A stretch of 64,000 nt of DNA from Massilia sp. WG5 (GCF_001412595.2 NZ_CP012641.2:62001-126000); one strand, 5' to 3'; shown: positions 16,408 through 25,176, numbered from the stretch's first letter. Numbers and translations: made by a program. The notes: generated by a model from the sequence alone, not told the origin.

Positions 16408-16694
16408 TACATGGACGCATCCTGATTTGCCAGGCTTTCGATTCGTGATGTCCAAAAGAGGTAGATTGCAGCCATACATCCGGACTTTGGTCGAGGCGTA
16501 GCCTCTGTCCCTGATGGAATTTGCTGACCGGCTCCTGATCAAAGCCACGAGCTTGACGCTCCTTGTTGCACGCAGGGTTTGCCGGTCACGGTCTGACCTA
16601 TCTTGCCATCACATCTGGATCGCCTAAGCAATCGGTGGAAAGATGCTTGCCAATCTTCCTTGGAGTCGGTGGAGAGGTAACTTGGCCTTGCGGA
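16408..16694 (-). ncRNA. non-coding region of the IS1111-type element, possible guide RNA
   Basis: A 287-bp stretch downstream of the transposase stop without a convincing gene. In IS1111-type elements the region after the transposase encodes the bridge/seeker RNA that selects the target. I infer the same here by position. I did not fold the sequence or identify the target-matching loop. Confidence 0.35.
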
Positions 16695-17735
16695 TTACGT
16701 GCCTGCCCCAGCGGGGACGTAATCCGCACGGAACCGCCTTCCGTCGTGCATGAGAAGTGCCCATACCCGGCGCGCGTTCTTGTTGGCCAGCGCGACAGCT
16801 GCGATATTCTTGTTTCGCCGCGACAGCAAGTGCCCGAGCCAACTGGTGGCAGTCTCCACCTTGTGTTCGGCGTGTCGAAGAACGGCACGCGCACCATGGA
16901 TCAGCAGCGCGCGCAGGTAGCCATCGCCCCGTTTGCTGATGCCCAGTAAAACCTGCTTGCCACCGCTGGAGTGCTGCCTGGGCACCAATCCCATCCAGGC
17001 AGCCAGCTGCCGGCCATTCTTGAAGCAGCGCGCATCGCCAATCGAAGCGACCAGTGCGCTTGCGGTAATCGGGCCAATTCCTGGAATCTCGGCCAGTCGG
17101 CGACTGGCTTCATTTTGCGCGTGCCAGAGTTGGATTTCTTTCTCCAAATCCTGAACCTGGCGGTCCAACTCCTTCAGATTCTCGGCAAGCCGCTGCAGCA
17201 GACTACAGAAACTGCCGGGTAACTGTCCGGCCGACTCATCAGACAGCGATGCCAACCTGGGACCGAGATTGCAAAGTCCCTTTGGAATGACGATCCCGAA
17301 TTCAGCCAGCAGGCCACGGATCTGGTTGGCCTGAGCGGTCCTCGCCTTGACGAATCCCTGTCGTGCGCGGTGGATCGCCAGCAACGCCTGCTGCTGCTCT
17401 GTTTTGATCGCCACGAAACGCATATTGGGCCGGGTGACCGCTTCACAGATGGCTTCGGCGTCGGCCGCGTCGTTCTTGTTTGTCTTCACGTAGGGCTTCA
17501 CGAACTGCGGCGCCATCAGCTTTACGGTATGTCCCATCTGGCTCAGCTTGCGCGCCCAGCAATGGGCGCTACCGCAGGCTTCCATACCTATCAGGCAAGG
17601 CTCGAGGTTCACGAAAAACGTCAGCAGCTCCGCACGCCTGAGCTGCCTGCGCAGGCAGGGCTTGCCATGAAGATCGACGCCATGTACCTGAAACACCGCC
17701 TTTGCCAGATCAATGCCGCATGCACTCAGCTTCAT
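16695..17735 (-). CDS. IS110-family transposase (IS1111 group)
   Basis: A 346-residue DEDD transposase. The RuvC-like part shows D in CGIDLAKAVFQVHG (residues 6-18), E in GMEACGSAHCWARKL and the D pair in KNDAADAEAICEA. The C-terminal Transposase_20 part includes EIPGIGPITASALVASIG and the serine-bearing GLVPRQHSSGGKQ. The full length suggests activity. Confidence 0.92.
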   Translation of the reverse strand: MKLSACGIDLAKAVFQVHGVDLHGKPCLRRQLRRAELLTFFVNLEPCLIGMEACGSAHCWARKLSQMGHTVKLMAPQFVKPYVKTNKNDAADAEAICEAVTRPNMRFVAIKTEQQQALLAIHRARQGFVKARTAQANQIRGLLAEFGIVIPKGLCNLGPRLASLSDESAGQLPGSFCSLLQRLAENLKELDRQVQDLEKEIQLWHAQNEASRRLAEIPGIGPITASALVASIGDARCFKNGRQLAAWMGLVPRQHSSGGKQVLLGISKRGDGYLRALLIHGARAVLRHAEHKVETATSWLGHLLSRRNKNIAAVALANKNARRVWALLMHDGRRFRADYVPAGAGT

Positions 17736-17820
17736 CTCGGACGCTCCTTTCTAGTCGTGGACAACTTACACATCCACTTTGGCACCTAAATGCCGTGTTA
17801 GGAAGGATGCGTCCATTCCA

Positions 17821-18174
17821 TTAAAGCCTAGTTGGGTCAGAAGGAAGAGTTGGGAGCGAATCCTGCACAAAAATGCTCTGCTTTCGATTTATTAGCACCT
17901 TTTCTCCCTTAGTCGAAGGCAACTGCTGAGCTGACGGCCATCCTCCAGCGGACTCAACTTGTAATTCCAGGCGGCGAAAAGCGCGGTGATAGGCTTTGTA
18001 GTTGGCCTGCATGCCGCGGCACGTAAGCCAGTGGTGGATCTGGCGATGGCTATAGCCAGCGGCTAGGCACTCCTTAATCGCTACGAATTTTACACGCACG
18101 TGCGCAGCCAAAGAAGGCTGCACTCTTTCCGTGCGAAGCCCTTCGAGAATGTCGTTTGGAGTTGGTGAATTCAT
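17821..18174 (-). CDS. unknown small protein, 3' end altered by IS insertion
   Basis: About 117 residues from ATG 18174. The middle (VKFVAIKECLAAGYSHRQIHHWLTC, then KAYHRAFRRLELQ) looks like a small helix-turn-helix module of the kind found in plasmid accessory proteins, but I cannot name a family. The frame stays open upstream to a GTG at 18441 through a repeat array, so a longer form is possible. The last codons run into the IS5 end at 17828 and the stop lies inside the IS, so the native C terminus is lost. Confidence 0.45.
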   Translation of the reverse strand: MNSPTPNDILEGLRTERVQPSLAAHVRVKFVAIKECLAAGYSHRQIHHWLTCRGMQANYKAYHRAFRRLELQVESAGGWPSAQQLPSTKGEKVLINRKQSIFVQDSLPTLPSDPTRL

Positions 18175-18280
18175 ATTTGTACGTGGCACGAGTAGCTGAT
18201 CTGTTGTCTGTGCCGACCTATTGGGGACGCTGGTAAGGCGGTTGTCGAATTCCGTCGCGTGATGTCGACCCCTGGATGTT

Positions 18281-18485
18281 TTTGGCGACTCCTGCAGATT
18301 TCTGATTACTTCTGACGATTTCTGACGACTATTGCCGACTTTTGGCGAATCTTGACGACTCTGCTGTGGATAACTAGTCCAGGTGCGTACCTTAATACGT
18401 TCTGGCGAGACCAACTTTTCGAATTTGATAGTAAATTTCACGCGATTCGATTTTCTCAGCAGCGAAATTCTGATAAAATTTTTTC
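18281..18485. other. candidate replication origin: 10-bp repeats, DnaA box, AT-rich stretch
   Basis: Bases 18281-18360 form eight consecutive degenerate 10-bp units with consensus TCTGACGACT, for example TCTGACGACT at 18321, TTTGGCGAAT at 18341 and CTTGACGACT at 18351. Five bases later TGTGGATAA (18365-18373) is a perfect DnaA box in reverse. An AT-rich stretch follows (around 18463-18485, GATAAAATTTTTT). One repeat per helical turn, a DnaA box and an AT-rich region is the usual layout of an iteron origin. No replication initiator was recognised next to it, so the function is inferred. Confidence 0.45.
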
Positions 18486-18581
18486 GTCGCTAAGCGGCAT
18501 CGGCTCCGAAATCCAACTTTTCCCTCTATCTTGGAGCGAAAAGTTTTTGTAACACGCCGCCTAAGCGGCATCTTCCCAAGT

Positions 18582-18650
18582 CACCAGCACGAGCTGGTGC
18601 AACCGGTCTACGCCGGTTTTTAAACAAACAGCCTCACGGCTGTTTTTTTT
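18582..18650 (+). terminator. three consecutive hairpins, the last with a T run
   Basis: Stem-loops follow each other closely: CACCAGC/GCTGGTG at 18582-18599, AACCGG/CCGGTT at 18601-18618 followed by Ts, and AAACAGCC/GGCTGTTT at 18626-18645 followed by eight Ts in total. The last two have the form of rho-independent terminators for rightward transcription. They would insulate the recombinase gene at 19222 from the possible origin. Confidence 0.6.
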
Positions 18651-19221
18651 CGCCACCACAGCGGTCAACTACGGACCTACACAGAGTGCCGAGCAAACCC
18701 AGCAGCCATGCGGGATAGCGGGCATTTTCAAACACAGAAACGCCTCAGAAACGAAAGTCGGACTGGCTTCGGGACCACGAAAGTGACCAGGCGCAGCGCA
18801 CCCGAACGGGGATCGCGCACCAAACTCCAACCTTACGGGGACAAAAGAGCGGCTATCCGGACACCCCGGACACAGGACGCGCCGAGTGATTGCTCGGGCT
18901 ACTGCTGCACACCGCGACGCTTTCGGGCGGGAACCATGCCATCGGGTGCTAGCGCCACCCAACCTGCCTATAGGCCGGATGCGCTACGCGAGAGACTGCG
19001 TCAATGTTCTACGCCTGACGGCAGTTGGTCAGGCAACCGGTAGCCGAAAGGCGCCGGCACGTTGTCGAAATTGCCATGAAGGCGACAGCGTGAAACAAGT
19101 GTCCTTACGGTAAGGTCCTTCACTCCTGGCAGATATCTCGGTAAGCAGTCGATACCTCCCTGCGCACAAGCCCTGTGCGCAGAGAGGTGTAGAACCGTCA
19201 AAAAATTGCGAAAGGACAACT
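18651..19221. other. 570-bp leader region without a confident gene
   Basis: No frame here has a convincing start or fold. A strong hairpin, TGCGCACA/TGTGCGCA, lies at 19161-19181, 41 bp before the recombinase start. AAAGGA lies just upstream of that ATG. The hairpin may act in the recombinase leader or be a binding site. Confidence 0.4.
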
Positions 19222-20496
19222 ATGCGCGTCATTACCACCATCAACCAGATCCTGGCTGCCCATGCCGGGACTCGCGTCAACGGCCGCGTGGCCAGCCGAC
19301 GGACCCAAACAGCCGCAGGTGAGGCCCTACGTGCGATGTTCACCCGGCTGTACGAGCTCGGCTACAAGCTGGAGGATCCAACCAAACTCGGCGAGCGGCA
19401 TATTGAAGCACTGTGCAAGGACTGGTACAAACGCAACCTGGCGCCGAAAACGATGCAGGGCTACCTGTCGCAACTGCGCATCTTCTGCGGTTGGGTCGGC
19501 AAAAAAGGCTTGGTGAAGAGTATTGAGCATTATCTGCCGAATGTTCCGCCGCACGAATTGCGCGTCAATAACGTTGCGGACAAGAGCAAAAGCTGGGCAG
19601 AGAATGGTGTTGACGTCGTCGAAAAAGCGCTGGAAGCAAAGTCGCTCGACAGTCGCTTTTACCTGATGATTTTGCTCCAAGTAGCCTTTGGCCTGCGACG
19701 AATGGAAGTTTTGCAAATGGTCCCTTGGAAAGTCGATAAGGGCAACAGATTCGCGGTCTACCAAACGAAGGGCGGTCGGCCGCGCGATATCGATATCGTC
19801 ACGGAAGTCCAGCGTGAGTTATTGGATTATGTGAAATCGCAATGCTCGAAGAACGCACGTGTTGGCTGGATGGAGCGCATTGACGGAAAGCCGTGGAAGG
19901 GTGACTGGAAAGAGGCGTCGTTTAACTATTCCGAAAATCGCTATGATTATTTGATGGCTAGGCTCGGCATATCGAGAGCGACAACCAATTGCACTGGCCA
20001 CGGTTTGCGTGCGCAATATGCTGAGAATGCAGCCCTTATAAAAGGGCTTATCCCGCCGACCTTGGGCGGAACACCTGGGCAAATGGACCGTGATGACATG
20101 AACGTTTTGCGCAGCCAAGTAAGCGAATCGCTCGGCCATTCCCGTATTTCCATTACCAGCCCGTATTACGGCAGCTTCGGCCGCGCTGGGGAGCTTGATG
20201 CGCCTGGCAGGGCCAAAGAAAATATTATCGCGTGCCTGCAAGCCGTGAAAATCGAGCCGACAACGACGATTCCTGACAGCCGCGTCGCCCACTGCTTCCA
20301 ACTGCAGGCCGAGTTGGCAGGCATTCAAGTGTATGACGATCCGCGCAAAATCGAGGTGCTATGGGCCCATCATAGCCGGCGCCACGCAACCGACTGGCTG
20401 GCGCCGAGCGAGGGTATGAACTTGGCGGCCCTAGAAGCCGCGGCGATCTCAATCATGCGCGGCAGGAGCGGCGAGAAGACCGGCGTGAGCATTTGA
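19222..20496 (+). CDS. tyrosine recombinase/integrase
   Basis: A 424-residue site-specific recombinase. The N-terminal SAM-like domain (RNLAPKTMQGYLSQLRIFCGWVGKKG, about residues 72-97) precedes the catalytic domain. The catalytic Arg lies in GLRRMEVLQM, the Lys probably in YQTKGGRPRDI, the HxLR box is degenerate (CTGHGLRAQYAE), then LGHSRISITSPYYG supplies His and the nucleophile Tyr. It resembles the Integrase_1-type proteins of proteobacterial plasmids and islands. It stands alone with its own ribosome-binding site, and its substrate site is unknown. Confidence 0.85.
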   Translation: MRVITTINQILAAHAGTRVNGRVASRRTQTAAGEALRAMFTRLYELGYKLEDPTKLGERHIEALCKDWYKRNLAPKTMQGYLSQLRIFCGWVGKKGLVKSIEHYLPNVPPHELRVNNVADKSKSWAENGVDVVEKALEAKSLDSRFYLMILLQVAFGLRRMEVLQMVPWKVDKGNRFAVYQTKGGRPRDIDIVTEVQRELLDYVKSQCSKNARVGWMERIDGKPWKGDWKEASFNYSENRYDYLMARLGISRATTNCTGHGLRAQYAENAALIKGLIPPTLGGTPGQMDRDDMNVLRSQVSESLGHSRISITSPYYGSFGRAGELDAPGRAKENIIACLQAVKIEPTTTIPDSRVAHCFQLQAELAGIQVYDDPRKIEVLWAHHSRRHATDWLAPSEGMNLAALEAAAISIMRGRSGEKTGVSI

Positions 20497-20850
20497 TAAA
20501 CCAAGGCGTCCAATGGTCTAACCTTTCGGGCGCCATATTGTCTGAACGCTGAGACTATGCCGGTACCGCCGCTGTGGTGTCGCGCCAAGCCAGGTTGGCG
20601 CAAATAGTGCGTTGGGCCGACAATTCTTGACCGATGGTAGAGCGACGGAGAGCGCGGACTGACGGCGACGAAGTTGTTTAGAAGGGCGAACGACACGTTG
20701 TCGGACGCAATTAGAAAAAACTAGTCAAAAAATTCGAACAGCACGTCGACTAGTCGCGCCAGATACTACGGCATCGGACGCACAGCAGAACGCACCGGCA
20801 CTTCCACCGATATCGGGCAAAAATGCGGGGGCGAAAATAGGTTCTAGGGC
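20497..20850. other. intergenic stretch, nothing recognised
   Basis: About 350 bp between the recombinase stop and the stop of a leftward small gene. No start signals, terminators or repeats stood out. Confidence 0.5.
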
Positions 20851-21042
20851 TTAGTAGTCGTCCCCATAGCATACGCTGGCAGGGTTGCCAGGATTGGCCA
20901 ACTCGCGCTCGTGACATTCGTCGTCGTAGGCTTGAGCTTCGTCATAGTTTTCGTCGCCACCTTCGCTGAACATCGCGCAAAAACCGAACAGGAGTCCAAT
21001 AAAAGTAAAAAAGCCGCTGTAGTTGCTCAGAAAATTGATCAT
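20851..21042 (-). CDS. small membrane protein, 63 residues
   Basis: Not recognised. AAGGGGA precedes the ATG at the right distance. Residues 10-26 (GFFTFIGLLFGFCAMFS) form one membrane segment. The rest is acidic (GGDENYDEAQAYDDECHERE) and contains two Cys. Another frame of 74 codons starting at TTG 21263 overlaps this start by ATGA and also encodes a hydrophobic segment. It may be a coupled partner, but its start is weak. Confidence 0.5.
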   Translation of the reverse strand: MINFLSNYSGFFTFIGLLFGFCAMFSEGGDENYDEAQAYDDECHERELANPGNPASVCYGDDY

Positions 21043-21290
21043 GGTGTTCCCCTTGAGTTAGTGGTATATCGTATGGCTATACCTCTATTTTCGTTCACGT
21101 TTTCGATCGCGCAACCCAGCTTCTCGCGGATGTCTCTGAAGGTTATAATCTTCTGTGCGCCTTGCGTAGCCGCGTTAAAAAGTTTCTTTAAAAAAATGGG
21201 TAGAAAACTTATCGCTAAAATGAGTAAGGGTCGCAGGTTGCAAGGCAAAAAATTTTGGAGCAAAATAGTATTTTTAGCGGAGGTACCGAT

Positions 21291-21509
21291 ATGTCTCTAA
21301 TTTCTCACATCAAACGGACTGGACGACTAATCTTTGCACTGATCAAAGGATTCTTCACTTGGGGACCGCGGCCCAGGCCACGTTATCCAGAAAGTCCCAC
21401 CTTGTTGGCCCATGTCAAAGAAGTAGCCCGCCAAGATATTATTCTTTTTTTTGAACCTTTTACTAACGCAATCAAAGAATTTAAAAAAGAGCGAGCGAAG
21501 CGTTATTAG
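21291..21509 (+). CDS. small basic protein, 72 residues
   Basis: Not recognised. GCGGAGG lies 8 bases before ATG 21291, which favours this start over one upstream. The product has an amphipathic N terminus (ISHIKRTGRLIFALIKGFF), a Pro/Arg patch (RPRPRYPESP) and a Lys-rich end. It is read divergently from the small membrane gene. Downstream, an IS5-family element begins 63 bp after the stop. Confidence 0.45.
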   Translation: MSLISHIKRTGRLIFALIKGFFTWGPRPRPRYPESPTLLAHVKEVARQDIILFFEPFTNAIKEFKKERAKRY

Positions 21510-21572
21510 TTGGTTGCGCTGACATTGTTCAAAATAGCTTTACAAGAGCGCCTTCGATGATAATACGACTTA

Positions 21573-22804
21573 CAGGGTGTGGACGAAATCAACCTTGATA
21601 AGCGAGCCTGCTGAGTAGCATACGCGCCTCGACAGCTAGCCAAACCCAAGCCGCCGATACAGCGAGTTTGCGGTCGTGATGCATCACTGTGCGGCGCCAG
21701 CGTTCGGTCCACGCGTGGGTTCGTTCAACGACCCAACGCTTAGGCAGAATCGTAAATCCTGAGCCGATATCAGCAGTTGGCGTAGGTGCCGTCTCGGGAT
21801 CATACAGCGTTCCGATCGTGCTGCTACCTGGACGACGAATGACTTCGACACGAATATGATGCGCCTGCTCGATCTCACGGGCGCACTTCCCACCGTATGC
21901 GCCGTCGGTATAAAGTTTTTCCAGCCTAGGGCTCTTCACGCATGCTTGTGCCACCACGGCCGCGGCAGCATCCCTGTCTTGCACGCTCGCGGCGGTGACC
22001 GTGACTGCGATAAGCAGTCCCATCGTATCCACGACGAGATTGCGCTTTCGCCCTTTGACCTTCTTGCCTGCATCGAATCCGCTTTCGCCACCTTGCGGCG
22101 AGGCGCGCGTAGACTGTGCATCGATCACCGCCGCACTGGGCGTGCTCGCACGCCCCATGCGTGCACGCCATTGTTCACGCAGGCGGTCCTGCATTTGCTC
22201 GAACACACCCGCACTAACCCAGCGCGAAAATGCCTTGTAGACCGCCTGCCAAGGCGGGAACGTCTCGGGTAACAACCGCCAGGCGCAACCCGTGCGCAAC
22301 ACATACGAGCAAGCATTCACGAGATCGCGGCGGCTGTAATGCACAGGCGCTCCTCGTTGCCCGGGTATTCGCTCAAACAAATCAGCGACCAGCTCCCATT
22401 CGGCGTCAGTCAGGTTGGTGCTGTACGGCGATATGTCCTCGCGTCGGTGCGCCGCCGTATAGCCATATCGCTTGGCGCCCGCGGCCCGCTCCGCATGCGC
22501 CCGGCGCACCGGCTTGAGCCTTACGATGCCTTGCGCCCGCAGCGCACGACGAATCGTTGCATCGCACACGTGTAACCCACAGCGGCGATGCAGCTCGTCA
22601 GCGATTTCCTGCAAGCTGGCCTGAGCGCGCTCCGCGACAATATCGTGCAAAACCGCGATATGCTCAGGCTTCAACGCCGGCGGCCTGCCTCCTGCATTGC
22701 TTGACGGCTCAATACCGTCGAGTGGATCTTTCGTTGCCATGACATGCTCCTTCCACATCGGGATAGCATGCCACAGCTACGTTATTGATTTTGTCTACAC
22801 CCTC
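21573..22804 (-). mobile_element. IS5-family element A with TTA target duplication
   Basis: Terminal repeats begin CAGGGTGTGGACGAAATCAA (21573) and, reading inward from the other end (22804), GAGGGTGTAGACAAAATCAA. TTA flanks both sides (21570-21572 and 22805-22807), a 3-bp duplication usual for this branch. The right TTA directly adjoins the next IS element. Confidence 0.85.
21589..22740 (-). CDS. IS5-family transposase with an N-terminal helix-turn-helix
   Basis: A 383-residue transposase in one frame. The start ATG 22740 follows GGAAGGAGC. Residues up to about 100 form a helix-turn-helix arm (HIAVLHDIVAERAQASLQEIADEL and VCDATIRRALRAQGI) like those of IS630-type proteins. A complete IS5-type DDE enzyme follows: LTDAEWELVADLFERIPG, AVIDAQSTRASPQGG with the first Asp, LYTDGAYGGKC with the second, and KRWVVERTHAWTERWRRTVMH with the Glu. 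The added arm makes it longer than the neighbour's transposase. It appears intact. Confidence 0.88.
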   Translation of the reverse strand: MATKDPLDGIEPSSNAGGRPPALKPEHIAVLHDIVAERAQASLQEIADELHRRCGLHVCDATIRRALRAQGIVRLKPVRRAHAERAAGAKRYGYTAAHRREDISPYSTNLTDAEWELVADLFERIPGQRGAPVHYSRRDLVNACSYVLRTGCAWRLLPETFPPWQAVYKAFSRWVSAGVFEQMQDRLREQWRARMGRASTPSAAVIDAQSTRASPQGGESGFDAGKKVKGRKRNLVVDTMGLLIAVTVTAASVQDRDAAAAVVAQACVKSPRLEKLYTDGAYGGKCAREIEQAHHIRVEVIRRPGSSTIGTLYDPETAPTPTADIGSGFTILPKRWVVERTHAWTERWRRTVMHHDRKLAVSAAWVWLAVEARMLLSRLAYQG

Positions 22805-22807
22805 TTA

Positions 22808-23716
22808 GAGACGGTTTAATAACTCACCGGAAACCCATCCTTCGCAATAACGAAGAGCCGAGCGGAATGAAAATCATCGCTTCCGATACATCGAGGCGCT
22901 GTTCGTAGTCTCGGACGAGGCGGCGATAGCGCATCAGCCACGCAAAGGTACGCTCGACGACCCATCGCCTTGGTTGTACCTGAAAGCCGTCCTGACCTTG
23001 TAAGCCGCGTACGACTTCGACGGTAAAGTCGAGATAGGTGGCTTTGTCCAGCAAGGTCCGTCGGTCGTAAGCGGCATCGCCGAACAAATGTTTGACCCAT
23101 GGCCAGCGCTTGACCAAGGCGTCGAGGACCAATTGCGCGCCTGTCGAATCGGCGACGTCGGCAGGCGTCAGATTGACTGCAAGTAGGCGCCCGTCAGTAT
23201 CAACCGCGATATGCCGTTTGCGACCGCTGATCTTCTTATGTGCGTCGTAGCCGCGCTCACGCGCGCCTGGCGCCTTCACGGACTGGCTGTCGACGATACC
23301 GGCGGAGGGAGCAACTTCGCGCTGCTCGCACATCCGGTCCAGCATCAATGCCAGATCATGGATCGTTTGGAACAGGAAGCGTCGCACCAGCCGACGGAAC
23401 CAGTAATACACCGTTTGATAGGGAGGAAAATCGTTCGGCAGCATGCGCCATTCGCAGCCTGAACGGACCAGATAACGAAGTGCATTGATCACTTGGCGAA
23501 GCTCAGTCCTGCGTGGACGTCCAGTTCGGGCTGCACCCGGCAGTAATGGCTCGATGAGTTTCCATTCCTGATCACTGACATCAGTGGGATAACCCTTGCG
23601 CTCCTTGGCAACCCGGACTTTATGCCGTGCTCGTTGCTCCGCTGTCCACATGGCGTACTCCTGTCGAAGGGGACCATTTGGACATCATAGTTGCTTCGGA
23701 GTTTTCAAACCGTCTC
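22808..23716 (-). mobile_element. IS5-family element B
   Basis: Terminal repeats GAGACGGTTTAATAACTC (22808-22825) and, on the other strand, GAGACGGTTTGAAAACTC (23699-23716). Element A lies directly to its left, separated by TTA. The right flank is TGA, so a clean target duplication is not visible. The right end lies inside a tyrosine recombinase gene, whose N-terminal part is not in the window. Confidence 0.85.
22824..23651 (-). CDS. IS5-family transposase
   Basis: A 275-residue DDE transposase, probably active. It shows DVSDQEWKLIEPLLPG, GCEWRMLPNDFPPYQTVYYWFRRL, GIVDSQSVKAPG with the first Asp, LFGDAAYDRRTL with the second, and PRRWVVERTFAWLMRYRRLVRDYE with the Glu. It lacks the N-terminal arm found in the adjacent element's transposase. 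Confidence 0.9.
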   Translation of the reverse strand: MWTAEQRARHKVRVAKERKGYPTDVSDQEWKLIEPLLPGAARTGRPRRTELRQVINALRYLVRSGCEWRMLPNDFPPYQTVYYWFRRLVRRFLFQTIHDLALMLDRMCEQREVAPSAGIVDSQSVKAPGARERGYDAHKKISGRKRHIAVDTDGRLLAVNLTPADVADSTGAQLVLDALVKRWPWVKHLFGDAAYDRRTLLDKATYLDFTVEVVRGLQGQDGFQVQPRRWVVERTFAWLMRYRRLVRDYEQRLDVSEAMIFIPLGSSLLRRMGFR

Positions 23717-24311
23717 TGAGCGCGATTGTCTGGTTCTGCTGCTCGGTATAACAGCGGGGATGCGGGTGACCGAAATCGCGCAGCTCGAGGTTCAGGATGT
23801 GCTGTTTCCGTCAGGCGCCCTACGCGGTGAAGTCAGCCTTCGTGCCGCAATTACGAAAGGGTGCCGGCAGCGCTGCGTGTACCTCAACCACTCAAAGGTC
23901 ATTCAGGCGCTCGACCGATACCTGGTCTACCGGGTAACGCGGCGCCTACGAACGACTGGCGACCTTGGCCGCTATCGAGGCCTTGAACCTACGAGCATGC
24001 TGATCCTGACCCACAAAGGCTATAAATTCCACCTCAACACTAAGCGGCGGGTGAACTTTGTCGGCGAACGCGTCGATTATTTAGCGTGCGACAGTCTGCA
24101 ATCCCACATCACCAAGCTATACCGCGATGCTGGCATCAAAGGCGGTTCATCACACAGTGGCCGGCGCACGATGGCGTCGCGGTTGATCGCCCAAGGGCAC
24201 GCTGTCGAGACCGTTCAGCAACTGCTCGGCCACGCTGAGCTTGATCATGTTCGCCCGTATTTGCAAGTTTCGCAAAAGCGGCTCGAAGAGATGTTCACCG
24301 ACGTACTTTAG
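23717..24311 (+). pseudogene. tyrosine recombinase lacking its N terminus
   Basis: Only the catalytic domain remains. It starts within the IS repeat and continues [21 protein letters not shown] with the catalytic Arg, [14 protein letters not shown] with a possible Lys, [12 protein letters not shown] with His and Arg, and [16 protein letters not shown] with His and Tyr. The DNA-binding N-terminal domain is missing; I could not find it left of element A. The IS insertion, or a deletion linked to it, inactivated the gene. Confidence 0.8.
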
Positions 24312-24499
24312 CTGATTAGAAAGTTAAACACCTCTTTCCGAATCCGCCAGACGCCGCAACTTGGTTGCGTTTGCGAAGTGATATTTCGTCAATTTTCATG
24401 GACCTCGCAAACACAGCGTTATAAAATTGCGTAGATGAAATGTACATTATCTGCCCAACATCGAAAGGATGCAGAAGACTCGACCTGTAAGGAGAAGGG

Positions 24500-24799
24500 A
24501 TGAGGATTCGCTGCGCGGCTGCGCTTCTTTTCAGCGTGCTTATGTCCGGCTGTAAAGGCTCGCCAGGCTTACTTGAAGGTACATGGAGGACTGATGGTGC
24601 GCTCCCGATGACGATCACACTTAGGCCTGGTGAGACAGAGGCGATGGGCGTGATCGAACACGTTGATTATTCGACCGAAGGGAACACTGTGCGAGTAACG
24701 TATACGGACGGGCTGATGAAGGGAAGCGCAATCAGGTTTGTGCTCGTGAGCCACGATACAGCAACTAACCCGTTTTACACCTTGCGTCGAATTCGTTAG
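24500..24799 (+). CDS. small lipoprotein, 99 residues
   Basis: Unknown function. The signal peptide MRIRCAAALLFSVLMSGC ends in a lipobox with the lipidation Cys at residue 18, so it is probably anchored in the envelope facing the periplasm. The mature part, about 80 residues, begins GTWRTDGALPMTITL and is predicted to be mostly beta strands, similar to small calycin-like lipoproteins. AAGGAGAAGGG precedes the ATG. It opens a run of small rightward genes. Confidence 0.65.
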   Translation: MRIRCAAALLFSVLMSGCKGSPGLLEGTWRTDGALPMTITLRPGETEAMGVIEHVDYSTEGNTVRVTYTDGLMKGSAIRFVLVSHDTATNPFYTLRRIR

Positions 24800-24867
24800 A
24801 GGAAAACGCGGCGCGTCTAATGCTGGCTAGTTGGCCAGCAAACGATAATCAACTACAGGAACGTACG

Positions 24868-25161
24868 ATGGCTGAACTCAGCGAAAACGAAGGTGCGGCA
24901 CTACGGCGCCTCATCGGGCATGCGAAGCGTGACACTGGTCAGAGCCGGCGTGTTGCCGACTTCCTCTTGGCGTGGTGGAACCCTGGGCAGTGCGGCGGCT
25001 TTGACTTCACAACGATGTGGGGCTGCGATGAAGAGATTGTCGAAGACATGATCGTCGTGTTTACCTACATTGCCCGACACAATCATTACCCCGATACTCT
25101 CGGCTTCGAAGCGGACTTTGCCGCCATCATCTACGAGTGGCGCCCGGAATTGGAAGAGTGA
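24868..25161 (+). CDS. DUF7673-like protein, 97 residues
   Basis: A small soluble protein matching a family common on proteobacterial plasmids and integrative elements (DUF7673, function unknown). Signature stretches are DTGQSRRVADFLLAWWNP, GGFDFTTMWGCDE and a C-terminal EWRPEL. A close paralogue is encoded at 47507-47800 on the other strand; the two proteins differ at roughly one residue in six. ATG 24868 is chosen because the paralogue has the same start. Confidence 0.7.
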   Translation: MAELSENEGAALRRLIGHAKRDTGQSRRVADFLLAWWNPGQCGGFDFTTMWGCDEEIVEDMIVVFTYIARHNHYPDTLGFEADFAAIIYEWRPELEE

Positions 25162-25176
25162 GCGGAAAACAGACGC

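Larger units (their letters stand above)
16408..17822 (-). mobile_element. IS1111-type element (IS110 family)
   Basis: About 1.4 kb inserted in the right terminal repeat of the IS5/IS903-type element. Near its two ends lies a 13-bp inverted repeat, ATGGACGCATCCT at about 16412-16424 and AGGATGCGTCCAT at about 17805-17817, typical of the subterminal repeats of the IS1111 group. A long non-coding region follows the transposase stop, again as in that group. Another copy of the same end lies at bases 1-38. Elements of this group are known to choose terminal repeats of other transposons. Confidence 0.8.

Noticed and set aside
18708..19043. A 111-codon frame before the recombinase
   Set aside because: No ribosome-binding site, Arg/Ser/Pro-rich translation, and typical of random GC-rich frames.
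21039..21263. A 74-codon minus-strand frame overlapping the small membrane gene by ATGA
   Set aside because: Its only start is TTG without a good ribosome-binding site. It is mentioned in the neighbouring entry but not accepted as a gene.
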